This document shows positions 12,541 through 24,900 of a DNA stretch of 64,000 bases, piece after piece. Positions within the stretch are counted from its first letter, which is position 1, and each line of letters starts with the position of its first letter. The DNA comes from Anthoceros angustus (lineage: Eukaryota; Streptophyta; Anthocerotopsida; Anthocerotales; Anthocerotaceae): NCBI GenBank assembly GCA_010909165.1, contig MU008167.1, positions 310,001 to 374,000 on the forward strand, written 5' to 3'. The notes below the pieces were generated by a model. The model ran no database searches and had not been told where the DNA came from. It was given only the letters and a program-made list of their open reading frames with translations. Made by a program: the position numbers and the translations under genes.

Positions 12541-13168
12541 CATTTTGCTTCCACAATCCTTCATAAGGCAAGCAAAAGTAACATGGTTTGCCAATATGAG
12601 GCCCGCCTCCTCCATTTGTCCATACACAACAAAGCGCCTCTTTACTTGCATGGCGCAATGCCACTGTAAGATGTTATAGCTACACTTATTCGCGGCTTAT
12701 AACAAATTCAGTTTCTACAATTAAAATTATGTCCATAATAAGCTAATCATGTAACAAACACCACAAGCTCTACCATAGATAAACATACCAATAGAGATCA
12801 ACCCCATTTTTCTAAAATGTGATGGCAAGTGAACCTGTTTGGAAGCTTTAGCAATAAAAAAAGATTCTTTTTTGATATATGATGTACAAGTATTACTTTC
12901 TCATATTCAAAAACATGTGTTTCCGCACCACCGTTGTTCTTTGGTTAATAGTCTTTGGGAATTGATAGGAATACATCTCGAAAGAGAATCGTCTTCCGGG
13001 CTTACGTAGCGTTTAGGCTATACTATTAGCTTTACTGACCATCTAGTATTAATGGGAAAGCCAACTGGCGTAGGCTTGATTGATGATAGTAAGCAGGTTC
13101 GAGCTACAGAGGCCACTAGTCCACAGGCTGGAATGGAATCAGCGTCACATATACGGCACTGGGATATG

Positions 13169-13344
13169 GCGCTAGGTTCTTTTCGAAACAAGTTGTTTCA
13201 ATCTAGAGGGGCTACATTGCAGGATTGAACTAAATTGAAAGTGAGTACTGCACACAGCGCTAGGTTCTTTTCGAAATAAGTTATTTCAATCTAGAGGGGC
13301 TATGTTGCGAGATTGAACTGGATGGAAAGTAAGTACTGCGTACG
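13169..13344. repeat. 88-bp tandem repeat x2 with hairpin
   Basis: A unit starting GCGCTAGGTTC at 13169 recurs at 13257. Each unit contains a 15-nt perfect palindrome with a single central base: GAAACAAGTTGTTTC in the first and GAAATAAGTTATTTC in the second. Confidence 0.85.
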
Positions 13345-13514
13345 TCAATAGGTCTATGTCAAAGCATATGGGTTAGGGTAAGCACAATTGATTAGCTGTG
13401 ACTAATACCCGTAGTTACATTAGACTCTTGTACATGTACATTCCCTACATACATTACGGAATTAACTTAATGCTATAACATGTGCTGGTTATTTGTTAGA
13501 TTATGTGGCTTAAA

Positions 13515-13680
13515 ATCCCAAGATGAGCATAATAAAACAAGTCCGTATGGTGTGAGTCAAGCCTCATGAAGTCATTGATTTGCAATGTCTGAGATGAGCA
13601 TAATAAAATACTTTCCATAAAATACTTTCCATGTGGTCTGCGTCGTCAAGACTTGTGAAGTCATTGATTTGCAATGTCTC
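13515..13680. repeat. Imperfect tandem repeat, ~70-90 bp
   Basis: GATGAGCATAATAAAA occurs near 13521 and 13592, and AAGTCATTGATTTGCAATG near 13568 and 13655. A shorter internal repeat (AAAATACTTTCCAT) sits at about 13605-13632. Confidence 0.7.
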
Positions 13681-14248
13681 ATTAATTAATTTAAGTCTAT
13701 GAAGCTATTTGGAGAAGAGGTCTAATAGATACTAATTTAAGTATTCTAAATAATAATTTATAAAATGAGTAACAAAACTGAAAGAGTAGCAAGTGAAGAG
13801 AGCTCCAATAGAACAAAATAATTATAATTGATTGGAACATGAAGGACGAAATTGTAATTAATTAGCAAGTGGTTATTGAAGACCTTAACCTGAATTTACT
13901 TTCACATGGAGTTTGATTGTTAACTGTACTATTCTTTTGAAAGTTATCACGTGATCATTGTGTTCACACCCATTTCGCATGCATATTTTTTAGGATTTGA
14001 AATTTATAATGCAAAATCTTAAGCTTGGGCTTATCAATTGAATAACGTATTCTTCATTGTGATCTTTCGTGATTGTTTATTTAGTTGATTAGAAAAAATC
14101 CATTAGAAAATAACTTAGAATGTAGCACGATTACTTTAGAATTTCTTATTTAAGTTAGATTGATCTAGGATTTCTTATTCTAGCTTAAGCAGCTTGAAAC
14201 TTCTTACTTTCAAAAGAATGCTTGTTTTGTTCTCCTCAGCATAATTCC

Positions 14249-14880
14249 ATGGATGAAGATGATAAAGATGGAGAAATTTTCATTATTATGGGATCTATGT
14301 TTAGTGGCAAGACAAATTACTTATTAAGAGGTATACAATTAAAATGAGAAGCAGGTAGATTAGCGATCTTAGCTAATTTTGATAAAAATAATAGATATTC
14401 AATCAATGCAGTTGTAGTACGTATGGAAAAACAATGAGATTGTCTAACTATAAGTCGATTTGAAGAGTCTAAAGTCGATAATTGGTGAAGCTCAATTTGA
14501 TAGGTTAGACACCATTGGTATAGACGAAGCTCAATTCTTTTATGATTTGATAGAATTTTGTGAAGAATTAACCAACAAAGGAGAGAAAATTATAGTGGCA
14601 AGATTAGACGGAGATAGCTGTCGAAACCATTCAAAAGATGAGCAAGTTGGCATTAGATATGTGGTTTCATGTGTCTCAAATGAACCCGATGTGACAATCA
14701 TTACCGCTAATGTAGTAAAGGCCTTTGGTTCAGATTCAACTTGACTTAAAGGTAGTAAAAAGGTGATGAGAACCAGAACTGTTAGTGACCTTGACCACAA
14801 AATAGGGGCGGGATTAGCAGGCATCAATGCTAACAATTTTAATTCCGTAACCAAGCTGACTGATATCAATTTGAATGTCT
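14249..14880 (+). pseudogene. Thymidine-kinase-like pseudogene (TK1 family)
   Basis: TK1-type kinases phosphorylate thymidine using ATP. From the ATG at 14249 the frame shows a TK1 P-loop (GSMFSGKT) followed by an AGRLAILANFDKNNRYS stretch. A second frame from 14460 shows the family's lasso/Walker B region ([10 protein letters not shown]), then EFCEEL and IIVARLDGD. The frame is interrupted by TGA codons at about 14342 and 14435, a frameshift before 14460 and another TGA at 14742. Downstream the usual zinc-binding CxxC pairs are not visible. It lies in the AT-rich island. Such genes occur in eukaryotes, bacteria and large DNA viruses, so the source is open. As it stands it cannot encode an intact enzyme under the standard code. 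Confidence 0.75.
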
Positions 14881-14939
14881 AAAATAATCAATATTAAAAA
14901 ATCAATTTGAGTTAGTGAGAAAGAGTAAAACTAAATTGA

Positions 14940-15401
14940 ACTTACATACCAAGAAAAAAAAAGACTTATGAAGAGCACGAATGTAAAATCAGTAGTCGTC
15001 TTGATCATCATGAGACACAACATAAGAGCAAATTACAGACTCTTAGTGACTACCTGAAGGCAGTTGACTTACTCAGGATTGCTAAGTCTCAACTAATCGA
15101 TTTGATTGAGGAAGGAGTTGTGTTGGAGCGCAATCTGTGTGAAGTGAAAACGGGGAAACCTAACCTTAGAGTAATCATTGAACAACATAGTGATAAACTG
15201 GAGAAGAGTGGGAAAGTGATTAAACATTTGTTAGCTGATGAGGGAGCTGCATATTTGATTAACAACTTAAAAGATGTGCTGCATTTGAATGGATCTGGGA
15301 ATGACCCAACTAACCCAGGTACTTCTAAGAGGAGAATTAAAGTAATGGATGTTGGAGAACCACCAACATTAACTGAAGATGCAAGGAGGAAGCGTTGGTG
15401 A
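14940..15401 (+). CDS. Unidentified ORF in AT-rich island
   Basis: A frame of about 153 codons stays open from 14940 to the stop at 15401, with no ATG near its beginning; TTG or an upstream exon would be needed. It is Lys/Glu/Leu-rich, reads mostly as charged helix (LKAVDLLRIAKSQLIDLIEE near the middle) and ends in a basic RRKRW. It follows the thymidine-kinase-like remnant by under 100 bases on the same strand and may share its origin. I recognise no family. Confidence 0.35.
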   Translation, partial: TYIPRKKKTYEEHECKISSRLDHHETQHKSKLQTLSDYLKAVDLLRIAKSQLIDLIEEGVVLERNLCEVKTGKPNLRVIIEQHSDKLEKSGKVIKHLLADEGAAYLINNLKDVLHLNGSGNDPTNPGTSKRRIKVMDVGEPPTLTEDARRKRW

Positions 15402-16754
15402 GGAAGTTAGCAGAAACACTTCCATTGTAGGGAAATATAACTTAGATTGATTAATTTTGTCATGGAATAGCAAGTTTACCTAGAGCAGATATGATGGGTT
15501 GAAATTCAATTTCAATACAAACTTTTATTTACATGATTTGTTTTTCTCCCACCAAGGAAAAAAGTGTTGTCCTCAATAATAACCAACAGATTGAGACATC
15601 ATTCAAGATCCTTTATGTGTATCTTCCAAGGTTATCAAGATTTGTTTGCTTGTATATATCTTCTTATGTCTCCCAAACTACATGGAAGATTTGACATAAT
15701 TTTACCAAGTATACTCAGTCATAGTCGAGTATTGTTTTCTTGTAGGAAATATTGCAGATTTCAGAGAGACAAATTTGAGTTTCGACATAGCAAAGGCATC
15801 TCTAACATAGCGAAGGTGTAATTTTAACTCCAGAATGCCCAACCCACTCAAATCGAGCCTATTGATACATGTTCTTAACATTGTGCATAACTTTTATATG
15901 ACACTAGCTCATGTTAAGGTTGTCTTTGTGGAAAATTGTGCCCTTTACATTATGAAAAAGATTTAAAAACTTTTGGCCGATCTATTCCGTTGAAACGCGA
16001 AAGAATCTTTTACTCATGAAACAAGAGGCATTACTAGCTGAAAACTCATCCTATGCTCAAGGGTTTAGTCTATTATAAAGGCCTTTTGTTGGACTAAGTG
16101 CCTTAGTTTTTTACAGAAAATATAAAATATTTTAAAATATATTAGTTAAATATTTATTTTGAAAATCATTCGACACACATCCGTAGAAAGACCTTTCCAA
16201 CGGACCAAAAATCTGAACCAGTGGATCAGTATGCACATATTAGTGACAACCGTTTCTTAAGGGGTTGATTGGTTTTTGAGAAATTCTACGCATTTTGAAC
16301 AGTTATAATGGTTCAAAATTTTTACTTCAAATCTTTAACTTTTACTAGAGTATAAAATTTTCCATAGGGTTGCCGATTTTTGTCGTACCTTTCTTATCCA
16401 AGAAGAAGAGAAAGGAGGGCAAAGCCTTACGATCCATTGTTAACCCCATGTTAAAGTTCTCCAAACTGGCATGCCATTTCCAGCCTTACTCTTGCCTCCT
16501 ATCCCAAGGAAGAGAATGAAGACTGCCCGAGGGGGAGGAGAAGGCTCAAGCCCTAAGAAGGAGAAAGAAGACTCCCCCAAGCGAGCTGGCCTTGTAACAG
16601 AGCCACGGGAGAGAAAATATTTTAAGTCTTGATTCGCACAGGAGCTTGGAGGTTATCGATGGGCAAGAGGCCAACAAACACGTTAACGGATGAAGCTGGT
16701 TGACGCGCAAGAGGCCAACCTTGCCGTGAACCACTGGTCTTTTCGGGTCCGAAG
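15402..16754. other. AT-rich spacer, no gene seen
   Basis: Only short frames of low-complexity composition occur here (for example 15564-15821). Base composition rises toward the PPR gene after about 16,400. No RNA gene, transposon end or repeat was recognised. Confidence 0.5.
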
Positions 16755-16816
16755 TGCTAGCCCAAACTTCACTTAAAACTAAGAGCTTCCCTCGTATACA
16801 CGACCCTCCTTTCCTT

Positions 16817-19800
16817 TCAATCTTCATAGAACACAAATGAGTTCAGATGCGCCAAGTCCTCCGTTCTGGAACAAAGTTGTTCAAGTGATGAGTATATACT
16901 TCTACTTTCGGGATGCTTCGCATCTCCAACGAAGAAACTATGCACCAGGCCGTCTAGGTCTGTCCACCAGCTCTGCCCTGGCTGCTTCCATGCGCCAATT
17001 CCTCTTCCTCCTTGCCTGCATCTCCTGCGCCTGCTCCCACATCTGGGCGCCGGTGACAAGCACCTAATAGAGCATGCCAAACAGCAGCACTGGGCAGCAC
17101 AGGGATGGTCTCGATGAAAGGTAGTGCCTCGTCCACGTGGCCTGCACGACCCAGGAGATCCACCATGCAGGTGTAGTGCTCCACACTGGGCCTGATGCCA
17201 TGTTCTCCGCTCATAGCCTGAAAGTACTCTCGCCCCTTGCTTACGAGACCCACATGATTGCATACTGTTAGTTCACTGACGAATGTCATGGCAGTTGGCT
17301 GTATGCCATCCCACCTCTTTCTCTCGAACAAGTCGAAGACCAGGCACTGTCTCGTGACGGGTGTACCCGGCAATCAGGGCATTGCAGGCATCCTCTCTTC
17401 CAGGCAATGCCTCAAACACCTGTTGTGCATCAATCATGCTACCAGGCTTTCCGTACATGTTTATCAAACTGCCAGCTACAAGCACATCAGTGTGAAGCCC
17501 CTGTTCTTCAATCTGTGCATGTAACCGTCTGCCCACATGTAGGGCAACATTTGCACATGCCCGCAGGCACACAAATGTCAAGAAATCGGGTGCCACAATG
17601 CCCTCATTTTGCATAGCATTGTAAAGACGAAGAGCCTCCTGCCCCATCCCCTGCTGGGAATACCCTGCAATCATGGCATTCCACATCCCTACATCTTTGT
17701 GAGGAAGACCATCATAAACGCCCCGAGCATCCTCTAGGGCGCCGCACTTTGCATACATGGTTACCAAACTGCTGGCTAAAAACACATTAGCTTCAAGTCC
17801 TTGTTCTGTGGTTGGTGCAAATATAGGTCACAGAATTAGGTGCAACGATGCCTTCTTCTTGCATAGATTCATACAGGCGAAGGGCTTCCTGGCCCCTGTC
17901 CTGCTGGGAATATCCCGCAATCATGGCACTCCAGGTCACCACATTTTTTTCGCCAAGTCCGTCAAACACATTCTGAACAGATATCTTCTAGGCTGCCACA
18001 CTTCGCATACATGTTTACCAAACTGCTGGCTATAAACACGTCAGTGTCAAGTCCTTGTTCTCTAAGTTGCACATGAAGCTGCCTTCCCTTCTCCAAAAGC
18101 GCGCCCACATTTGCGCATGCCCGCAGGAGGCACAGAAATGTCACAGAATCAGATGCTGTGATGCCTTCTTGTTGCATAGAACAGTGAAGACTAAGGGCTT
18201 GCTGACCCATACCCTGATGGGCATATCCTGCTATCAGGGTGGCCCACGTCCCCACACTTTTCTGACCAAGTCCGTCAAATATGGCTTGAGCGTCCTCTAG
18301 GCTAATACATGCGCACCAAGGTGTTGGATAAGCACATATCCGCCAGAAGCCCTCCATTTTTTATCTGTGAATGAAGCTGCTTCCCTTTCTCCAAAGCTGG
18401 TGTCCCCACACTTGCACACGCCTGCAGGAGGCATAGAAACGTGACAGAATCAGGTGCAGCAATGCCATCTTCCTGCATGGCACTGTGAAGGTTAATGGCC
18501 TTCTGACCCATTCCCTGCTGGGAGTATCCTGCTATCATGGCATTCCAGGTTACCACATTTTTGACCAAGTCCGTTGAACACTATCTGAGCATCTTCCAAG
18601 CTGCCACACTTCAAGTACATGTTTACCAAACTGTTAGCTACAAACACATCAGCTTGGAACCCTCCGTCTCCAATCTGTGCATGAAGCTGCTTCCCCGTCC
18701 CCAAAGCTGGGGTGCTCTCGCTCCCACATGCCTGCAATAGGCCTACAAGTGTCACAGCATCAGGTGCCTCAATACCTTCTTCTTGCATAGCCCTGTAGAG
18801 AACAAGGGCTTCCTGTCCTGTGCCCTGCCGGGAATATCCACCTATCATGGCATTCCGTACCACCACATTTTTTTGACTAACTCCATCAAATATGTCCCGA
18901 GCATCCTCCAGGCTGCCGCACTTTGCGTACATGTATATCAGACTGCTGGCCAGACACACACCGGCCTGGAGCCCCTGTTCTCTAATCTGCGAATGAAGTT
19001 GCTTCCCCTTGCCCAAAGCCGGGGTGCCCACACTTGCACAGGCCTGCAGAAGGCACAGAAAAGTCACAGAATCAGGTAACACAGGGCCTTCTTGTTGCAT
19101 AGCATTGTGAAGATCAAGGGCTTCCTGACCCATGCCTTGCTGGGAGTATCCAGCTATCACGGTATTCCATGTGACAACGTTTTTGTGGCCAAGTCCATCA
19201 AACACACCTCGAGCATCTCTAGTCTGCCACACTTCGTGTACATGTTCACCAAACCGCTTCGAACACATCAGCTTGAAGTCCTTGTTCCCTAATTTTCTGA
19301 TAAAGCTGCTTGCCATTCTCCAAAGCAGGTGTGGCCAAACTTGCACATTCCTGCAAGAGGCACACAAACGTCGCAGAATCAGGCGCAGACATTCCTTCAT
19401 CTTGCATAGCCCAGAATACACAAAGAGCTGCCTGGCCCATGCCATGCTAGGACTACCCTGCTATCAACGAGGTCCAGGTCACCACATCTTTTCGACCAAG
19501 CCCATCAAACACCCTCTGAGCATCCTCCAAGCTGCCACATTTTGCATACATGTCCACCAGGGAATTACAGACAAACAAACTAGGCTCAAACCCGCTGGCC
19601 GACACATCAGCATGCACCTGCTGCCCACTACTCAAGTCTGCTCCCCTCGCACAGGCCTGAAGGGCTGCCACAAACACATGACCATCCGGCTTCACACCTG
19701 ACCTTCGCATCTGCTGATACAGCTGTACGGCCTGCTCAGCAACATACATTCGTGTGATGTGGTTGCACAAGAACGTGTCCGACTCATACCCCTTCATCAC

Positions 19801-20052
19801 TATGAGAGCATGGACACGGCGACCCACAACCAGATTCCTCTGAATCTCACACTTTTTCATAACTACACGAAACATACACTGAGCAATACCACAGTCTGTC
19901 TGCACCAGAACTCCCAGAGCCTCCACAGCTTCAACGAGCTGCCCCTGCTGACATAGCTGGCTCACAGTTCCATCCGTCACGCCCCATTGGTATCCTGCAG
20001 CTATGCATTTGAGGTCCGAGACACCGGGCTCCCAAGCTTGCTCTTCTTCCAT
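16817..20052 (-). pseudogene. PPR protein, PLS class, broken copy
   Basis: PLS-class pentatricopeptide repeat proteins bind organelle RNAs, and those with E/E+ tails usually serve C-to-U editing. The start MEEEQAWEPG at 20052 leads into PPR repeats of the same family as 30,089-33,632. The copy is dead: two TAG codons at 19453-19455 and 19447-19449 replace Tyr and Gln codons in a GYSQQ motif. About 110 bases covering one repeat are missing near 19,740, about 40 bases are missing near 18,302, and about 106 bases of the E region are missing near 17,065. Several frameshifts also occur. The E/E+ end (SWWTDLDGLVH) remains at about 16,930-16,990. The lesions include substitutions and sizeable deletions, so this is true decay rather than read error. 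Confidence 0.9.
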
Positions 20053-20663
20053 TGTCCAAGCACCAACTTGACTATATCATTAGGTGAAACGACAGGGTAA
20101 ACTTAATGCAAGAAGGTTTGCAGAAAGGACCTTGCATCTCGTTTTGTGAGCCTTCTTCCCATGTAGATTTGTATGAAGAAATGCGCTGCGCGGGGGTGGG
20201 GAGATTTTTTTTCACTCCATCCTCCCCAAGAAAACTGTCCTCACTCACTCTGTCTACATGAAAACTGCACGGTATTGTGAGCTTCATCAGCTTTACGAGA
20301 ACGGCAAAACTGGATATTGCGCCAGCCATTGCAAGAATTGAACAACAGTTACGGGACAATTGAAGTCCATTGTATCAAAACACACGGTTCCTAAAACAAT
20401 AATCCTCCCGGACTACATAAGAATCCTGACCTCTACAGTCTATCTCGGACGCCAGATTACGACGCAACAGCAGGAAATACTCTTCCTTCCCTCCAGCTGA
20501 TCAAATCTCAGCAGTGTGATACGAGAGATCAATAGGTACTCCGCCTGCCTGCTGCAGCCTCACACAGGCAGCAACAACACGTTACTGCCTCCTTGTCCAA
20601 AACAGGAATGAGGCAAGCGAGTAGGACATCAGCTGTCGAAACGACTCAACGTGACAAAAACGA
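20053..20663. other. Spacer between PPR copy 1 and clathrin light chain
   Basis: It holds the PPR 5' flank and light-chain 3' flank, both minus strand. The same spacer, with small rearrangements, is found at about 33,840-34,512 in copy 2. A short run of CACTCACTC repeats is expanded in copy 2. Confidence 0.6.
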
Positions 20664-21988
20664 TTAGGCAGGGACTGCTGGGGCGGCTTGTGGATTTGCT
20701 GGAGTGCTTTGAGGGTTCGCCGGGGCCCCATTCGCAGCTGGAGCTGGTGGTGGTGGAGGCTTCATATGGTTGGGCGGCGAGTGCTTCAGCTTCATCAAGA
20801 TCATACGCATCCTGGTTAGATCAGTGGATTTCCCTGGTTTCGGTCCCTGGTTGATCACCACTGACGGTTTCTTCTTATCCTTGTCCTTGCCCCGTGATTT
20901 TCCTTCCAACGTTGCCACCTCGGTTGGTATAAGCTCTGCGACAGCCTTCCAGTAGTTCTTGTGAGCGTTGGCATGAAAGTTCTCCTGATTTGCAAGGAAG
21001 ACCTGCGAAGCAAAACCAACTCAAATGAGATCGCGGATAACATCAATCACAGTCACGCTCTGAAGACTTGCAAACCACAACAGACATGTTGTCAACATCT
21101 CAAAAAGCCTCAGTCAGGCACCGTGCTGCCTGCTTCCAAACACACCAGGCATCGGTCAGGCACTGTTTTTCCTACTTCCAAACACACCTTTTCCCTTTCA
21201 CGATTGCTCTTAGCTACGGCTTCATTATTTGCCTTCCGTTTGGCATAGAACTCATCTTTGAAGTCGGCTGCGTCCCGCTCAATACTGGCAAGCGCTTCCT
21301 TTTCTTTCATCTCTTTCTCCTCAAGTCGCAGGGCATTTTGCCTGCACACATGAAGCACGCTCACGGCACAGCCTCCGGACTGTCTAAGCTAACACACCAG
21401 AAGTCCCCACAAGCCTCTTTGATCCTCGATCAGACATAGATCAATCTTGGAACCCGAGGCCACACCTAGATTTGAAGCAGAACTGCGATGCCAGCTGAAA
21501 CAACTTCCTTCCACTTACCGCTTCCACTCCCGCAGCACAAAACCTTCCTCAGGCTGCATCTGCTCCGGAGGAGGCAAAACAGCTCCGTTGTTGGCCGGCT
21601 TGGTGTCCTCCTCCGCGAAGGTGTAGAGGCCGTTGCCTCCTTCGTACGCCTTGAAGATCTTGCCATTAGGATGCTCGTCGGTGGAGAAGTCGGGCCCTTC
21701 GTTGAAGTCGGTCAGAGACTCCGCCCGGAAGGAATCAGTGTAGGAAGGCTGCTGAGCAGCCTCGTCGTCGAAGGCGTTGTAGGAGTGCTCAGAGTGGTGA
21801 TGGCCGAACCCGTTGGTGCCTGTGAAGGGCGACTCCGTGCCGTCGGGCTCCAGAGGATCGTCCGTGGTCTCAGGGAACCGATCTGGAGTGCTCCTGAAAG
21901 ATTCAAAGCGGCCAGATGGTAGCCGCGGATCGTATCCCAAGTCGAAGGGCTGTGATCCCGAGCTCACATCGTCGTCGTAGGTCGCCAT
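20664..21988 (-). CDS. CLC: Clathrin light chain, intact copy
   Basis: Clathrin light chains bind the heavy-chain hub and regulate coat assembly at the plasma membrane and trans-Golgi. Three exons, 21988-21519, 21341-21188 and 21002-20664, join in frame to give 320 residues. The N-terminal part is acidic and Gly/Ser-rich ([19 protein letters not shown]), as in plant light chains. The second exon codes the charged coiled coil that binds heavy chain ([20 protein letters not shown]). The third carries the plant hallmark region ([41 protein letters not shown]). The C-terminus ends in a Pro/Ala/Gln tail ([13 protein letters not shown] onward), longer than in the seed-plant proteins I recall. It lies upstream of PPR copy 1 on the same strand. 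The second copy at 34,513-35,832 is broken. Confidence 0.93.
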
Positions 21989-24900
21989 GCCTGCAGATGC
22001 GCAGCGCCACAGCCAGCTCCTGCTCCTCCTCTACCTACGCCGCTCGTGTGCTTACCGCTATGTACGTGGTTTTTCCAGTCAATCATCCCCGTTAGGGCAT
22101 AAAGTTTCCACTAGACTAAATACTTCGGCTAAACCTCCGCACGAAGTAACAAACCTCCACACAAAGTAACAAAAGCACCCTTGCCAGGGCATGTGGGACC
22201 CACCCCTCCCTTGTCATCCTAGGTGGCCCAGGCGCCTCTCCCATGTCATAGCCAGACCGGTTCTCAGCCATCAACCAGGCCAGGGTTTCACCGGCATCCG
22301 CGACCGTGGTGGCCAACGATGGAGCGGACGGGGTGACGTCTTTGACAAAAAAAAAAAAACCTAGTCTTTGACAAAAAAGATCGCGTATATGTTCAAGTTG
22401 CTCAAAGTTAATGGGGCTACACTTACTTACACGTTTGCTTCTCGGAACATCTTGATGTCAGCAGTTTGGATCGAATACTAAAGTTCACAGCAATTGAGGC
22501 TGCTGCAACAATCCTCAGGGGACATCGCGATGTCAGTACAGTTTGGATCGAATACTACAGTTCACAGCAATTGAGGCTGCTTCAACAACCCTCACCAGAA
22601 CGATCAGCAATGGCGTTCCAGCCTTTGCTCCACATAGTCACTCCTGCATAGAAGACCAAGCTGTGGTACGGACACACAAGGGGGGCTATTCGCTCCAACG
22701 CCAATGAGGGGCTTGATGGCCTGAATAGTGGGCTTACGGTAAGGATACAAGCTCTTGGCTTGTTCCTGAAGAGATTGCCCTATACCTTTTAATACAATAT
22801 CAATATATAGGATGCATAAGGCATCTACACAAGCTAAAGTTAAGGCTACCGCCTCGCAAACTGTGGGCAGACGCATCACCCAATATCAAGCTTGTAAAAT
22901 TCCTGGATACCCGCTCACACATGGTTGGCATTCATGGCCATTCCAAACACTAAAGAACCGCTGAAGAAAATCCCTTCCTAATAGATCCACAACGATAAAA
23001 CTAATAATATAACATCCAACACCTAAAACGAAGTCGTGATAGGAGCCAAAGCAAAGTACAAGAAAGCTACCGCTATCCCGGAAACAAACTAGCAAGCTAC
23101 GATCACTGCAATGCCGGCAAAAGAGCCCATAAAGCCAAAGAAGTTTCATTCGTTTAGGCCCACGGTTCTCTTATATTCATACTTAGAGAATGACCGTATA
23201 CTTAGACAATAACTACTATGTAAGGCATATAGACATGTGGATGAGGATGATCTAGGTAGTGGGACCCACAGGCTGGGATGCAGGGGATAGGGGGTAGGGG
23301 CTAGGGGCAGTGGGCAGTGAGTAAGGCGGTAGCGGGTTTAGGGTCTAGAGGGGTTAGGGTATGGGTATGGCAGCCTCAAGCAATCTCCGGCGAATGCGAT
23401 GGAACCTCCCCAACCTCCGCCTCCATGTCCCCCTACCCTTGCATCCTCATATATATTATGGGGATGTGTTCTTAATTCAATTGTCCTCCTCCTCTATGCA
23501 ATAATTGTCTTTCTTAAGCTTCTTTTGGATTATTAAGAATGCCAGTCTCGCTGCTAGTCTCGCTTGGAAATCCTTGGCAAAAAGTAGGTTGACGAAAAAC
23601 AGGTTTGCACGGGTGACAAGACTGACGGGGGAAAGTGGAAGTTGTTGTTGATACCCTCTCCCTTATTGTTGTTGAAACCCTCTTCAAGGGTGCCGCCTAG
23701 TTGTTCTCTGTATACTTTAACGGCTTGTTCATGCACTATGTCACCCTCAGCGACAAATGGTAGGACATCCTAAGTTAAGCCGCCCCCCCTGTTTTAAATT
23801 GGGGCGCCCTCCCCTTTTTACATTGGCGCATTTGCCCAATTGGGGCAGGTGTCCCAATTTGAGGCGCCTAACCTTTTTTACATCGGGGCACTCGCCCCCT
23901 TTGGCGCAAAGGGCGCTAAAAAGTGTGATGCGGGAGACGATTGATACGTTTGACATGCCCACTACTATGGACATTTTAGGGGCTCGCCCGCCCTTTTCCA
24001 AATTGGGGCCGCCCACCTCTTTTCGAACTGGGGTGCCCGCCTCTTTTTGAACTGTGGGGGGAGAGGGAGGGCCGAGTGGCGGATTCTGCTTGGTGAGTTA
24101 TGGATTCTGCCTTATGAGTTCTGGATTCTGCGAGTTAACTTCCCTGGCCTCGCTTTCCCCCAACCTGCTCACTAGCCTTTGGTTTTGGCTCAGAACCCGA
24201 TCTTTCTAATCATCGTATTCAATGTAGAACTTCAACAACACAATTCCAACATAGATTGCCAGCACGAAGGAGCTTATGGCCAAGCCTTATAGCACATATG
24301 AGGATGATGGAGGGGAGCACGTGCACCGAGGGCAATACACAAGGGGAAGAGGAGCGGAAGGGGGGAGCGCCATGGTTGCCAGCGCCTACCCTGTCTATAC
24401 GGGCCCCTAACACACACCCGCGCTAGCCCCCAACATCCTTACCCCTAGCCATCTCCACCCATGGGGGCCGTGTCCACAGGGAAAAGGGCACCCCCACCCA
24501 CGAGGGGCATCATCACGGTGAGCCCCCCTTGCTTGCTATGAGACCCTTCGCTCTATAGCCCCAGTGCCCAGCAAGGGTGTCGGACCACCCCAACCGCAGT
24601 ATCGCCGCCGTGGTGGTGCCATCAGCACCCTCATAGCAGCTCGTCGCTAGCCTCCTCTCGTGTTCATGCTCCAAGTCGAAGCCAAAGATCCTTTCTAGTC
24701 CCTATAACTATAAGGGCAAGGCCGTTTCACATGCATCCCGGTTTGTGGGTCCCATCACCTAGCCCCATGGCAAGTTGGCCACCATAGTCGAGGATGGCAG
24801 TGAAACCCTGGTTAAAGGCTGCTGAGTAGGATTCAGGGTTTAGAGTTTCCACTTTTCCAAGCATTATTACCAGGCACTGCCGCAACTTCAAGGATGAGAG

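Larger units (their letters stand above)
12541..16400. other. AT-rich island, foreign-looking
   Basis: Roughly 3.9 kb is clearly richer in A and T and poorer in CG dinucleotides than the flanking gene regions. It contains two small tandem repeats, a broken thymidine-kinase-like gene, an unidentified open frame and otherwise no gene that I can recognise. The composition change on both sides, together with a gene type not usual for this setting, suggests inserted DNA (large DNA virus, organelle, bacterial or plasmid source are all possible). Confidence 0.6.

Noticed and set aside
19132-19701. Plus-strand ORFs opposite the PPR genes (also 32,709-33,137)
   Set aside because: These mirror the repeat period of the PPR coding strand and have no independent support.
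23270-23350. G-rich stretch with TTTAGGG, possible interstitial telomere
   Set aside because: Only one TTTAGGG-like unit occurs; the rest is irregular G-rich text.
23757-24050. 97-codon ORF
   Set aside because: It is made of degenerate GC-rich short repeats, open on both strands.
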